Program-made: the position numbers and the translations under genes
Notes under the pieces: generated by a model
Databases searched by the model: none
What the model was told of the DNA's origin: nothing
The model's input: only the letters and a program-made list of their open reading frames with translations
Source: an uncultured Prevotella sp.
GTDB lineage: Bacteria; Bacteroidota; Bacteroidia; Bacteroidales; Bacteroidaceae
Direction of reading: 5' to 3'
DNA length: 64,000 nucleotides
NCBI RefSeq assembly: GCF_946404925.1
Contig: NZ_CAMJFM010000009.1
Location: 28,096 to 92,095 of the forward strand
Part shown: positions 34,566 to 41,135 of the stretch, piece by piece
Numbering within the stretch: position 1 is the first letter of the stretch
Layout: each line of letters starts with the position of its first letter

Positions 34566-34673
34566 AAAAAAGAGATACTCATGGTGAGTAACTCTTTTTA
34601 TAATGGAGTAGTGTCGATAAAGTCTTGCTCCCTCGCGGGAAACTTACCCGGATAGTCAAAAGTGATCCTTTGA
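34563..34673 (-). ncRNA. Candidate small RNA antisense to the spacer after the nuclease gene
   Basis: The minus strand has TTTGG (34706-34710), exactly 19 bp, TATCTTTG (34679-34686), then about 110 nt without a reading frame ending in the AAAGAG-TACTCA / TGAGTA-CTCTTT hairpin with a run of eight U. Internal stems: GTCAAAGGATCACTTTTGAC and TCCCGCGAGGGA. The 3' end reaches the stop codon region of the convergent nuclease gene. Confidence 0.68.
34566..34600. terminator. Bidirectional terminator after the nuclease-like gene
   Basis: AAAGAGATACTCA-TGG-TGAGTAACTCTTTTT: 12 paired positions with one A-A mismatch, and T-runs on both strands. Confidence 0.85.
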
Positions 34674-34678
34674 CGCTG

Positions 34679-34710
34679 CAAAGATAGGAATTCTTTCAAT
34701 AAGTTCCAAA
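34679..34710 (-). promoter_or_regulatory. Promoter of the candidate small RNA at 34.6 kb
   Basis: TTTGG-N19-TATCTTTG on the minus strand. The TTTGG box lies within the second AAGTTCCAA palindrome. Confidence 0.72.
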
Positions 34711-34728
34711 TATTTTGGGACTTTTTTT
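34701..34728. repeat. AAGTTCCAA hairpin, copy 2
   Basis: AAGTTCCAA-ATATT-TTGGGACTT followed by TTTTT, differing from copy 1 (33854) in the loop and one stem base. Confidence 0.7.
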
Positions 34729-34825
34729 CGTTTTTAGCTAAATTTTGCCTATATCAGTTTTTCGGTTAAACATTTGGTTGTCACAATGAAATGATGTATT
34801 TTTGCACCGTAAAAACGAAAGAACA

Positions 34826-35200
34826 ATGGAGAAGAAACGTACTACACCGGAGTATATTACATCACTCCAACCAAACGAGATTTTTGTCTTCGGCAGCAAC
34901 CTTCGCGGTATGCATGGCGGAGGTGCAGCCTATGTTGCCTTACGACAGTTTGGCGCCATTATGGGCCAGGGCGTTGGTCTGCAGGGCCAGAGTTACGCCA
35001 TCCCCACCATGCAAGGTGGCGTAGACACCATCCGTCCTTACGTGGATGAGTTCATCGAGTTTGCTAAACAGCATCCCGAACTCACATTCCTTGTTACCCG
35101 TATAGGCTGCGGCATTGCTGGATTTACCGACGAAGAAATCTCTCCATTATTTGCCAAGGCTCACGATGTGGAAAACATCATCTTACCTCCCAATTGGTAA
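34826..35200 (+). CDS. Macro-like, A1S_2505-type phage non-structural protein family
   Basis: 124 residues from ATG 34826; an upstream TTG overlaps the promoter (TATTTTTG, 34797-34804) and is rejected. The sequence IFVFGSNLRGMHGGGAAYVA, GVGLQGQSYAIPTMQGG and FLVTRIGCGIAGFTDEEI matches a small family found in phages and many bacteria, with a macro-domain-like fingerprint (ligand loop GMHGGGAA and the GCGIAGF segment). A role in binding or removing ADP-ribose is an inference. Monocistronic. Confidence 0.75.
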   Translation: MEKKRTTPEYITSLQPNEIFVFGSNLRGMHGGGAAYVALRQFGAIMGQGVGLQGQSYAIPTMQGGVDTIRPYVDEFIEFAKQHPELTFLVTRIGCGIAGFTDEEISPLFAKAHDVENIILPPNW

Positions 35201-35210
35201 ACAAAAAAAA

Positions 35211-35239
35211 CTCAAGCGAGCATTCTCTGCTGGCTTGAG
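35211..35239 (-). terminator. Terminator downstream of the smalltalk gene
   Basis: The minus strand reads CTCAAGC, 15-nt loop, GCTTGAG, then TTTTTTTTG. It would end the HU-smalltalk transcript. Confidence 0.75.
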
Positions 35240-35357
35240 GGGTGTTGCTTGCCTCGCTGCAGTATGAGGGGCGCGCTCGGCTTTGCCGCTTCGCTTGTTG
35301 AAGAACCCCTCAAGTGCAGGTCGTTGGCTTTATACGCAGGGCATCGCTGCCCCGAGG
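35240..35357 (-). other. Structured 3' region of the HU-smalltalk transcript
   Basis: No gene seen. TGAGGGG (35265) pairs with CCCCTCA (35306) around an inner CGGC-TTT-GCCG hairpin, and GGGCA-TCGC-TGCCC lies at about 35340-35353. An N-acetylmuramoyl-alanine amidase gene is often found next to smalltalk genes; none is here. Confidence 0.4.
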
Positions 35358-35459
35358 CTACATGCCCATGCACGAGGTTGCACCCAGTGCCGTTACGATG
35401 GCTGTAGCAACAGATGCTATGATCTGTACGATGAATTTAATGGTTTCTCTCTTTGTCAT
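35358..35459 (-). CDS. Smalltalk micro-protein
   Basis: 33 residues. It starts MTKRETIKFIVQIIASV, then TAIVTALGATSCMGM to the stop. A charged start, one hydrophobic helix and a terminal lipobox-like TSC match the Bacteroidetes smalltalk family, whose genes lie next to HU-like genes exactly as here. Function unknown; probably membrane-associated, possibly lipidated at Cys30. No strong ribosome-binding site is visible. It is separated from the HU-like gene by a strong hairpin. Confidence 0.85.
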   Translation of the reverse strand: MTKRETIKFIVQIIASVATAIVTALGATSCMGM

Positions 35460-35486
35460 GGTACTGATTAATTAAGGTTTATATTA

Positions 35487-35513
35487 GGAGAGGGCAGGGG
35501 CACTGCCCTCTCC
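35487..35513 (-). other. Strong hairpin between the HU-like and smalltalk genes
   Basis: Perfect 11-bp stem GGAGAGGGCAG / CTGCCCTCTCC with a 5-nt loop, without a U-run on either strand. It could be a processing or stability element separating expression of the two genes. Confidence 0.6.
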
Positions 35514-35519
35514 GTTTAC

Positions 35520-36047
35520 TTAATCTCCCTCCTCTGGCAGACCGCCGCCTGTCTGGCTTGAGGTACCGCTACCTGAACCCGAGCCATTGTCGCCGTTTCC
35601 TGATGGATCATCCTCGATGAGCTGACCTGCGAAGGCCTCGGCATTTACGAACTCCGCCTTCTTGATAAACTCGCGGCTCGAGATGTTGGTCTCGGTAGTC
35701 TGGTCGGGCAGGAATCGGATATGCAGCGCCTTCAGGTTCTTCTGAGGATTAAAGTCCTCCTTCTTGGCTGCACCGCCCTTTTCATTCTCGAGGGTAGTGA
35801 AGAATATACCCAGACCATCAATCTTTACTCGCTTGCTCTCCAGGAGCATCTCCAGCAGACAGCTGCGGAACTTCTCCAGCACACCGAACACCACGTCGGG
35901 GGTGTAGATAGAGCCGTGCTCTGCAATGTGGTTTGCCATCTTACGGGTGTTCAGAGTCTCGATGGTCTTGCCCTGAGCGAACCACTTACCATAAATCTTA
36001 GAACTAGTTACCTTGTTCTGCTTCAACAGATAAAAAATCTTTGCCAT
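35520..36047 (-). CDS. HU family DNA-binding protein (long Bacteroidetes type)
   Basis: 175 residues. HU-like fold: KIYGKWFAQGKTIETLNT, MANHIAEHGSIYTPDVVFGV, VKIDGLGIFFTT, then FNPQKNLKALHIRFLPD. The last 30 residues are an acidic Gly/Ser-rich tail (SGNGDNGSGSGSGTSSQTGG). These long HU variants are numerous in Bacteroidales and often accompany smalltalk and cell-wall amidase or mobile-element genes. Promoter box TACCTTTG on the minus strand at 36134-36141. Confidence 0.9.
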   Translation of the reverse strand: MAKIFYLLKQNKVTSSKIYGKWFAQGKTIETLNTRKMANHIAEHGSIYTPDVVFGVLEKFRSCLLEMLLESKRVKIDGLGIFFTTLENEKGGAAKKEDFNPQKNLKALHIRFLPDQTTETNISSREFIKKAEFVNAEAFAGQLIEDDPSGNGDNGSGSGSGTSSQTGGGLPEEGD

Positions 36048-36335
36048 AAATGTTTGTAAATGTTTTTAATGGGTTAATTACTAAAGTTACTTGTCTCTCA
36101 TAATCCTAGCGCGCTTGTTTCTGATTGACGATGCAAAGGTACAACAATTATTTATACCTAAAAAATTTATTCCTGACTCTTTTAGTTAAATGATGTTAAG
36201 AAAATTGGTCTACAACTTTAAGGTAAATGAGCCGTAATTTTTGAGCAAAATAAACGTTATTTCATGATCGAGTTAATTACGGCTTATTTTGGGATACATG
36301 AAAATGAGTTGAATACTAATTTTGTGAGTTAACAC

Positions 36336-36370
36336 GACGCTATAACGCTATAACGCTATAACGCAGTCAC
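36336..36370 (+). repeat. ACGCTATA tandem repeat, copy 1
   Basis: GACGC followed by three TATAACGC units and AGTCAC. Copy 3 at 36716-36746 ends with the identical CTATAACGCAGTCAC; copy 2 at 36502-36540 is in inverted orientation. Confidence 0.85.
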
Positions 36371-36409
36371 TTTTGAATTTGTAAATAGTGGATTTTGTGT
36401 GCTTTAAAT

Positions 36410-36451
36410 TTTATATTATATATTATATTATAATATAATATATAATATAAA
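36410..36451. repeat. Perfect 42-bp A/T-only palindrome
   Basis: Each 21-base half is the exact reverse complement of the other with no spacer, centred at TTA/TAA between 36430 and 36431. Composed only of A and T, so it could extrude as a cruciform or be a protein-binding site. Confidence 0.9.
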
Positions 36452-36501
36452 TATATATATTTATAATTTCCCCTCCACTCCCCTCCATTTTCGATTTTTC
36501 T

Positions 36502-36540
36502 AATGTTATAGTGTTATAGCGTTATAGTGTTATAGCGTTA
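36502..36540 (-). repeat. ACGCTATA tandem repeat, copy 2 (inverted)
   Basis: GTTATAGTGTTATAGCG units, the inverse of copies 1 and 3, so the 36.3-36.75 kb spacer has a repeat-inverted repeat-repeat layout. Confidence 0.85.
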
Positions 36541-36715
36541 ACCCTGAAAGAAGTTGAATGATCGTACTGAAATGGTTGTCTGTTTCCCTGGATTTAGTTG
36601 ACACTTTTCCTGTTTTAGTTGCCAATACGGCTGGAGGCGCGAAGCCTTCAAAGAGTATGCTCTATTCGTGGAAAACGGGACTACCAGGGCAATATATAAG
36701 AAGGTTGGTGTCATG
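36541..36715 (+). other. Spacer with a short degenerate reading frame
   Basis: A frame from about 36631 to 36720 reads YGWRREAFKEYALFVENGT and stops, with an in-frame stop just upstream. No start or family is recognisable; possibly the remnant of a gene lost between the repeats. Confidence 0.3.
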
Positions 36716-36746
36716 GTATAACGCTATAACGCTATAACGCAGTCAC
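36716..36746 (+). repeat. ACGCTATA tandem repeat, copy 3
   Basis: Direct copy of the 36336 repeat, ending 16 bp before the M15 peptidase start. Confidence 0.85.
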
Positions 36747-36761
36747 AAATGGAAAAGTAAA

Positions 36762-37286
36762 ATGGAAGAAATAGTTCAATTGAATAGTAATGCAAAACTC
36801 TCTGAGCACTTGGCTTCGCCGAGTGAGGCTACGCTCAGCAATTTAAGCGAGCTTAATTGCGTTCGCTTATCGCCTCACTTTACCCTGGGGGAGATGACAA
36901 AGAGTAATTCTCATCCCGAAGTGTATAACATCCCAAGTCATGAGGCGATTGCTAACCTTAAGCGGCTTTGTACTTGGCTGGAAGTGCTGAGAGAGCGATC
37001 GGGGACACCCATCCGGATCAACAGTGGGTATCGCAGCCCGCAGTTGAATCGGAAGATTGGTGGGGCAGCCACCTCGAATCATCTTACAGGATGTGCTGTG
37101 GATATTAAGGTATCTGGGATGGAGCAGGCGCTTCGCTATGCCACCATTCTCCTCGACTATGCGGATGAATCGAAGCAGGAGTTTGATGAGTTGCTGATTG
37201 AGAAGAATCGGTACGGGGCCATCTGGGTGCATTTCGCGGTGCGGCCCAAAGATAATCGCAGAAAAATACTATTTATTAATGCGTAA
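36762..37286 (+). CDS. Peptidase M15 family protein (D-Ala-D-Ala carboxypeptidase-like) with N-terminal repeat insert
   Basis: 174 residues. Peptidase_M15_3-type fold: HFTLGEMTKSNSHPEVYNIP, RINSGYRSPQLNRKIGG, the zinc ligands in SNHLTGCAVDIKV (His-x6-Asp) and the C-terminal WVHFAVRP (His). Cuts peptidoglycan peptides; such genes are common in Bacteroidales mobile regions. The start KLSEH is split from FTLGEM by about 23 residues encoded by palindromic DNA at 36802-36878. All zinc ligands are intact. No signal peptide. Confidence 0.85.
   Translation: MEEIVQLNSNAKLSEHLASPSEATLSNLSELNCVRLSPHFTLGEMTKSNSHPEVYNIPSHEAIANLKRLCTWLEVLRERSGTPIRINSGYRSPQLNRKIGGAATSNHLTGCAVDIKVSGMEQALRYATILLDYADESKQEFDELLIEKNRYGAIWVHFAVRPKDNRRKILFINA
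36802..36878 (+). repeat. Nested palindrome inserted in the M15 gene
   Basis: Inverted pairs CTGAGC/GCTCAG (36802, 36833), CTTGGC/GCCGAG (36809, 36818), GTGAGGC/GCCTCAC (36823, 36872) and AAGCGA/TCGCTT (36845, 36863). It is read through in frame. Confidence 0.75.
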
Positions 37287-37345
37287 ATAAAATAAAATAG
37301 TAACTTTGAGCTGTCGCTCGAAGGTACTCACGTTCGAAAAAACTC
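37287..37345 (+). repeat. Hairpin repeat after the M15 gene
   Basis: TTTGAG (37306) pairs with CTCAAA (37340) around GCTCGAAGG and CACGTTCGAA. It may terminate the M15 transcript; no long T-run follows. Confidence 0.45.
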
Positions 37346-37393
37346 AAATTAAATTTGGTTTTTTGCTCACTTAATCGTACCTTTGCACGCGTT

Positions 37394-37837
37394 ATGAAGA
37401 AAGTAGAGAAATATAAGCTGCTCTGGGAGCAGATAAAGAGCCTGACGGAGGGCGAGACTGACGAGGTGGCTAAGATGGCCAACATCGCGGCGGTGATACA
37501 TCAAGAGATGGGATTCTGGTGGACGGGATTCTATCGCGTAAAGAATGGTGAACTGATACTGGGCCCATTCCAGGGACCTGTGGCTTGTATGCACATTCCG
37601 TTTGGTAAGGGTGTGTGCGGCACGGCCTGGAAGCAGGGCGAGACGATCGTGGTGCCCGATGTGGAGCTGTTTCCGGGGCATATAGCTTGCAGCAGCGAGT
37701 CGAAGTCGGAGATTGTGGTGCCGGTGCTTTCGGCTGATGGAGAGATAACGGCGGTGCTGGATATTGACAGCAAGGAGCTGGGTACGTTTGATGACGTAGA
37801 TAAGGAGTGGCTGGAAGAAATCGTGAAGTGCCTGTGA
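37394..37837 (+). CDS. GAF-domain free methionine-(R)-sulfoxide reductase
   Basis: 147 residues from ATG 37394, eight bases after a TACCTTTG box (37378-37385). Single GAF domain with the three fRMsr cysteines: GPVACMHIPFGKGVCGTAW (two) and HIACSSESKSEIVVPV (third), and the WTGFYRV and VLDIDS motifs. Reduces free methionine-R-sulfoxide in the cytoplasm, oxidative-stress repair. The 5' leader would be at most a couple of bases. Confidence 0.93.
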   Translation: MKKVEKYKLLWEQIKSLTEGETDEVAKMANIAAVIHQEMGFWWTGFYRVKNGELILGPFQGPVACMHIPFGKGVCGTAWKQGETIVVPDVELFPGHIACSSESKSEIVVPVLSADGEITAVLDIDSKELGTFDDVDKEWLEEIVKCL

Positions 37838-37865
37838 TCAGCCCTTGTTCAGACCCCTTTGGGTT

Positions 37866-37882
37866 CCCCCTAACTTAGGGGG
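37866..37882. other. CCCCCTAA palindrome after the fRMsr gene
   Basis: CCCCCTAA-C-TTAGGGGG, 8-bp arms. Followed by an A-run on the plus strand, so it is not a classic terminator for the gene upstream. Confidence 0.5.
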
Positions 37883-37917
37883 AAAAATATATACCTTATA
37901 AAAAAAGCAGAGCAAAA

Positions 37918-37950
37918 TTTTGGTTATTTCGACGATTATGCTTAATTTTG
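37918..37950 (+). promoter_or_regulatory. Promoter of ilvC
   Basis: TTTGG at 37918-37922, 20 bp, then TAATTTTG at 37943-37950. The start codon is about 130 nt beyond, leaving a long leader. Confidence 0.7.
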
Positions 37951-37956
37951 CAGCCG

Positions 37957-38084
37957 ATTTAAATAGTTAACGCCCAAGTCGCACTCTCTGAGTAGGGTGG
38001 GAGCGGACTAACAAAACGACGGCTCTCGGGTAGGGCTGGCACAGTACGCAGGGAAAATATTAACAATTAAATATTAAAAATTAA
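37957..38084 (+). promoter_or_regulatory. Structured leader of ilvC, two similar hairpins
   Basis: CACTC-TCTGAGTA-GGGTG (about 37983-38000) and GCTCT-CGGGT-AGGGC (about 38022-38036) are two related stem-loops in the 128-nt leader. No leader peptide rich in branched-chain residues was seen. A cis-acting RNA controlling ilvC is inferred. Confidence 0.45.
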
Positions 38085-39134
38085 ATGGCACAAATGAATT
38101 TCGGTGGCGTAACAGAGACTGTAGTCACCAGCAAAGAGTTCTCACTCGAGAAAGCACGTGAAGTATTGAAGAATGAAACCATCGCTGTGATTGGTTATGG
38201 CGTTCAGGGCCCAGGTCAGGCCTGCAACCTGCGCGATAACGGATTCAACGTGATTGTGGGTCAGCGCCCTGGCAAGACTTACGACAAGGCTGTGGCCGAC
38301 GGATGGGTTCCTGGCGAGACACTGTTCTCGATCGAGGAGGCAGCCGAGAAGGGTACTATCCTCTGCATGCTTCTGAGCGACGCTGGTCAGATACAGCAGT
38401 GGCCCACCATCAAGCAGTATCTGAAACCTGGCAAGACTCTGTACTACAGCCACGGTTTCGCCATCAACTGGAGCGATCGCACTGGCGTGGTTCCTCCAAA
38501 GGATGTTGACGTGATTATGGTTGCACCTAAGGGTAGCGGTACCAGCCTGCGCACTATGTTCTGCGAGGGCCGCGGACTGAACTGCTCGTATGCCATCTAC
38601 CAGGATGCTACCGGTAATGCCAAGGATAAGACGCTGGCATTTGGTATCGGTATCGGTGCAGGATATATGTTTGAAACTACATTCGAGCGTGAGGCTACAT
38701 CAGACTTGACTGGTGAGCGCGGATCGCTGATGGGTGCCATTCAGGGACTGCTGCTGGCTCAGTATGAGGTACTGCGCGAGCACGGACACTCACCATCGGA
38801 GGCCTTCAACGAGACCGTTGAGGAGCTGACACAGAGCCTTGGCCCGCTGTTTGGTGCAAAGGGTATGGACTGGATGTATGCCAACTGCTCGACTACCGCA
38901 CAGCGTGGTGCACTGGACTGGGCTCCACGATTCCACGATGCCATTAAGCCCGTTATGGAGTGGCTGTACTACAGCGTGCAGACCGGTAACGAGGCTCAGA
39001 TTACCATCGACGCTAACTCGAAGCCTGACTACCGCGCAGGTCTGGAGAAAGAGCTCGAGGCTATGCGTAATCAGGAGATGTGGCGTGCTGGTGAGACTGT
39101 ACGTAAGTTGCGTCCAGAGAACCAAGACGTATAA
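38085..39134 (+). CDS. ilvC: Ketol-acid reductoisomerase
   Basis: 349 residues, class I length. Converts acetolactate or acetohydroxybutyrate to dihydroxy acids in valine, isoleucine and leucine synthesis, using NAD(P)H and Mg. The cofactor loop VIGYGVQGPGQACNL lies near 35-49, with QRPGKTYDKA after it. MVAPKGSGTSLR and DLTGERGSLMGA (metal-binding Asp/Glu) are conserved. No ilvB, ilvN or ilvD nearby. It ends in its own terminator. Confidence 0.97.
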   Translation: MAQMNFGGVTETVVTSKEFSLEKAREVLKNETIAVIGYGVQGPGQACNLRDNGFNVIVGQRPGKTYDKAVADGWVPGETLFSIEEAAEKGTILCMLLSDAGQIQQWPTIKQYLKPGKTLYYSHGFAINWSDRTGVVPPKDVDVIMVAPKGSGTSLRTMFCEGRGLNCSYAIYQDATGNAKDKTLAFGIGIGAGYMFETTFEREATSDLTGERGSLMGAIQGLLLAQYEVLREHGHSPSEAFNETVEELTQSLGPLFGAKGMDWMYANCSTTAQRGALDWAPRFHDAIKPVMEWLYYSVQTGNEAQITIDANSKPDYRAGLEKELEAMRNQEMWRAGETVRKLRPENQDV

Positions 39135-39142
39135 CACTATAG

Positions 39143-39177
39143 TCACGGGGGTGCACACGCACCCCCGTGATTCATTT
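39143..39177 (+). terminator. Terminator after ilvC
   Basis: TCACGGGGGTGC-ACAC-GCACCCCCGTGA, a perfect 12-bp stem, followed by TTCATTTT. Confidence 0.75.
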
Positions 39178-39188
39178 TAAAATATGAT

Positions 39189-39653
39189 ATGGGAAAATTA
39201 GTTATTAATTCGTATGATGAATTCGCAGCCCATCTGGGTGAGGAGCTCGGAGCTTCTGACTGGCTGCAAGTAGACCAAGACCGCATTAACATGTTTGCGG
39301 ACGCCACACTGGATCATCAGTGGATACACGTAGACGTGGAGCGCGCCAAGAAAGAGAGTCAGTACCAGAGCACCATCGCTCACGGATACCTGACACTGTC
39401 GCTGCTGCCATACATGTGGGACCAGATTATCGAGGTGAACAACATCAAGATGCTGGTGAACTACGGCATGGACAAGATGCGTTTCGGTCAGCCTGTTATC
39501 ACAGGATCGAAGGTGCGACTGGTAACCAAGTTGCACAACATACAGAACCTGCGCGGTATTTGTAAGGCAGAGATTGAATTCAGGATTGAAATCGAGGGAC
39601 AGCGCAAACCTGCACTTGAGGGTATCGCATCGTTCCTGTATTATTTTAATTAA
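39189..39653 (+). CDS. MaoC-like hot-dog dehydratase
   Basis: 154 residues. A hot-dog fold with the hydratase motif DATLDHQWIHVDVERAK (Asp near 38, His near 43) and STIAHGYLTLSLLPYM near 58-74. R-specific enoyl-CoA hydratases of this type act on acyl-CoA or acyl-ACP; natural substrate here unknown. It lies between ilvC and the PurF-like gene, seven bases upstream of the latter, so these two are probably co-transcribed. Confidence 0.9.
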   Translation: MGKLVINSYDEFAAHLGEELGASDWLQVDQDRINMFADATLDHQWIHVDVERAKKESQYQSTIAHGYLTLSLLPYMWDQIIEVNNIKMLVNYGMDKMRFGQPVITGSKVRLVTKLHNIQNLRGICKAEIEFRIEIEGQRKPALEGIASFLYYFN

Positions 39654-39659
39654 AGAGGT

Positions 39660-41111
39660 ATGGGCGGATTTTTTGGAACCATTTCCACTAAGTGCTGCGT
39701 AAACGACCTGTTTTACGGCACCGATTATAATTCGCATCTGGGTACTAAGCGTGCCGGACTGGTGACTTATGACACAGAGAAGGGATTTAGCCGTAAGATC
39801 CACAACCTGGAGCGCGACTACTTCCGTTCGAAGTTTGAGGATGAGCTCGACTCGTTCTCGGGACATCAGGGTATTGGCGTAATCAGCGATACCGACCCGC
39901 AGCCCATCCTGGTTAACTCGCATCTGGGCCGATATGCAGTGGTGACTGTGGCCAAGATCAACAACATCGAGGAGATAGCCCAGGAGCTGCTGGACCGCCG
40001 AATGCACTTCAGCGAGTACTCGGCCAACACCATAAACCAGACCGAACTGGTGGCGCTGCTCATCAACATGGGCCGCACATTTGTAGAAGGTATTAATCTG
40101 GTATACAAGAAGATAGAGGGTTCGTGCTCGATGCTGATACTGACTGAGAAGGGTATCATAGCTGCACGCGACTTCCTGGGACGTACGCCTATCGTGATAG
40201 GACAGAAGGAGGGCGCATACGCTGTGAGCAGCGAGACAACCAGTTTCCCAAATCTGGACTACAAGCGTGTGCGCGACTTGGGACCTGGCGAAATAGTATT
40301 CCTGACTGCCGACAACATGGAGGTGCTGCAGGAGCCATGGAAGCGAGAGCAGATTTGCTCGTTTCTGTGGGTGTACTACGGATTCCCTGCATCTGACTAT
40401 AACGGCATAAACGTTGAGAACGTGCGCGAGACCAACGGAAAAATGATGGGTGAGAAGGACGACACCGAGGTGGACTGCGTGTGCGGTGTGCCCGACTCAG
40501 GCGTAGGTATGGCACTGGGTTATGCCGAAGGTAAGGGCGTGCCCTACAAGCGTGCCGTGCTGAAGTACACACCTACATGGCCCCGATCATTTACACCTGG
40601 AAACCAGGAGCGACGTTCGCTGGTGGCTAAGATGAAGCTGATACCAAACCCTGCGCTGCTCAAGGATAAGCGCGTGGTGTTCTGCGATGACTCTATCGTG
40701 CGTGGTACACAGCTTAAAGACAATGTAAAGACTTTCTTTGAGTACGGCGCCAAGGAGGTGCACTGCCGTATCTCATGCCCGCCACTGGTGTATGGATGTC
40801 CATTTATAGGATTCACTTCGTCAAAAAGTGACATGGAACTGATAACAAGACGTATTATCAAGGACTTTGAGGGCGACGACAAGAAGAACCTGGAGAAGTA
40901 TGCCCAGACCGACTCGCCCGAATACAAGCGTATGGTAGACGAGATAGCTAAGCGACTGGGACTGACCACGCTGAAGTTTGCCAAGCTGGAAGACCTGATA
41001 AAGAGCATAGGAATGGACAAGTGCCGCGTATGTACGCACTGCTTTGATGGCAGCAGCTACTGCCATGAGCACGACAATGAAGACGACAGACAGCTGAAAA
41101 TCGAGTTTTAA
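39660..41111 (+). CDS. PurF-like amidophosphoribosyltransferase lacking the N-terminal cysteine
   Basis: 483 residues. The Ntn-glutaminase-like N-terminal half and the PRTase half are both recognisable: NSHLGTKRAG, GIGVISDTDPQPILVNSHLG, GSCSMLILTEKG, DFLGRTPIVIG, then VCGVPDSGVGMALGYA and the PRPP loop VVFCDDSIVRGTQ near 340. In true PurF the protein starts Met-Cys and the Cys is the glutamine nucleophile; here it starts MGGFFG, with the first cysteines at positions 12-13 (KCC). The C-terminus has CRVCTHCFDGSSYCH, a possible metal site. It may use free ammonia, another partner or have a different reaction. Confidence 0.85.
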   Translation: MGGFFGTISTKCCVNDLFYGTDYNSHLGTKRAGLVTYDTEKGFSRKIHNLERDYFRSKFEDELDSFSGHQGIGVISDTDPQPILVNSHLGRYAVVTVAKINNIEEIAQELLDRRMHFSEYSANTINQTELVALLINMGRTFVEGINLVYKKIEGSCSMLILTEKGIIAARDFLGRTPIVIGQKEGAYAVSSETTSFPNLDYKRVRDLGPGEIVFLTADNMEVLQEPWKREQICSFLWVYYGFPASDYNGINVENVRETNGKMMGEKDDTEVDCVCGVPDSGVGMALGYAEGKGVPYKRAVLKYTPTWPRSFTPGNQERRSLVAKMKLIPNPALLKDKRVVFCDDSIVRGTQLKDNVKTFFEYGAKEVHCRISCPPLVYGCPFIGFTSSKSDMELITRRIIKDFEGDDKKNLEKYAQTDSPEYKRMVDEIAKRLGLTTLKFAKLEDLIKSIGMDKCRVCTHCFDGSSYCHEHDNEDDRQLKIEF

Positions 41112-41135
41112 AGATTAAAAATTAAAGATTAAAGA

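Noticed and set aside
36541..36715. Transposase or VirE remnant between the ACGCTATA repeats
   Set aside because: The short degenerate frame shows no motif that supports either family; kept only as an unassigned remnant.
37866..37882. Terminator of the fRMsr gene
   Set aside because: The CCCCCTAA palindrome is followed by A residues on the plus strand and has no U-run in the needed direction.
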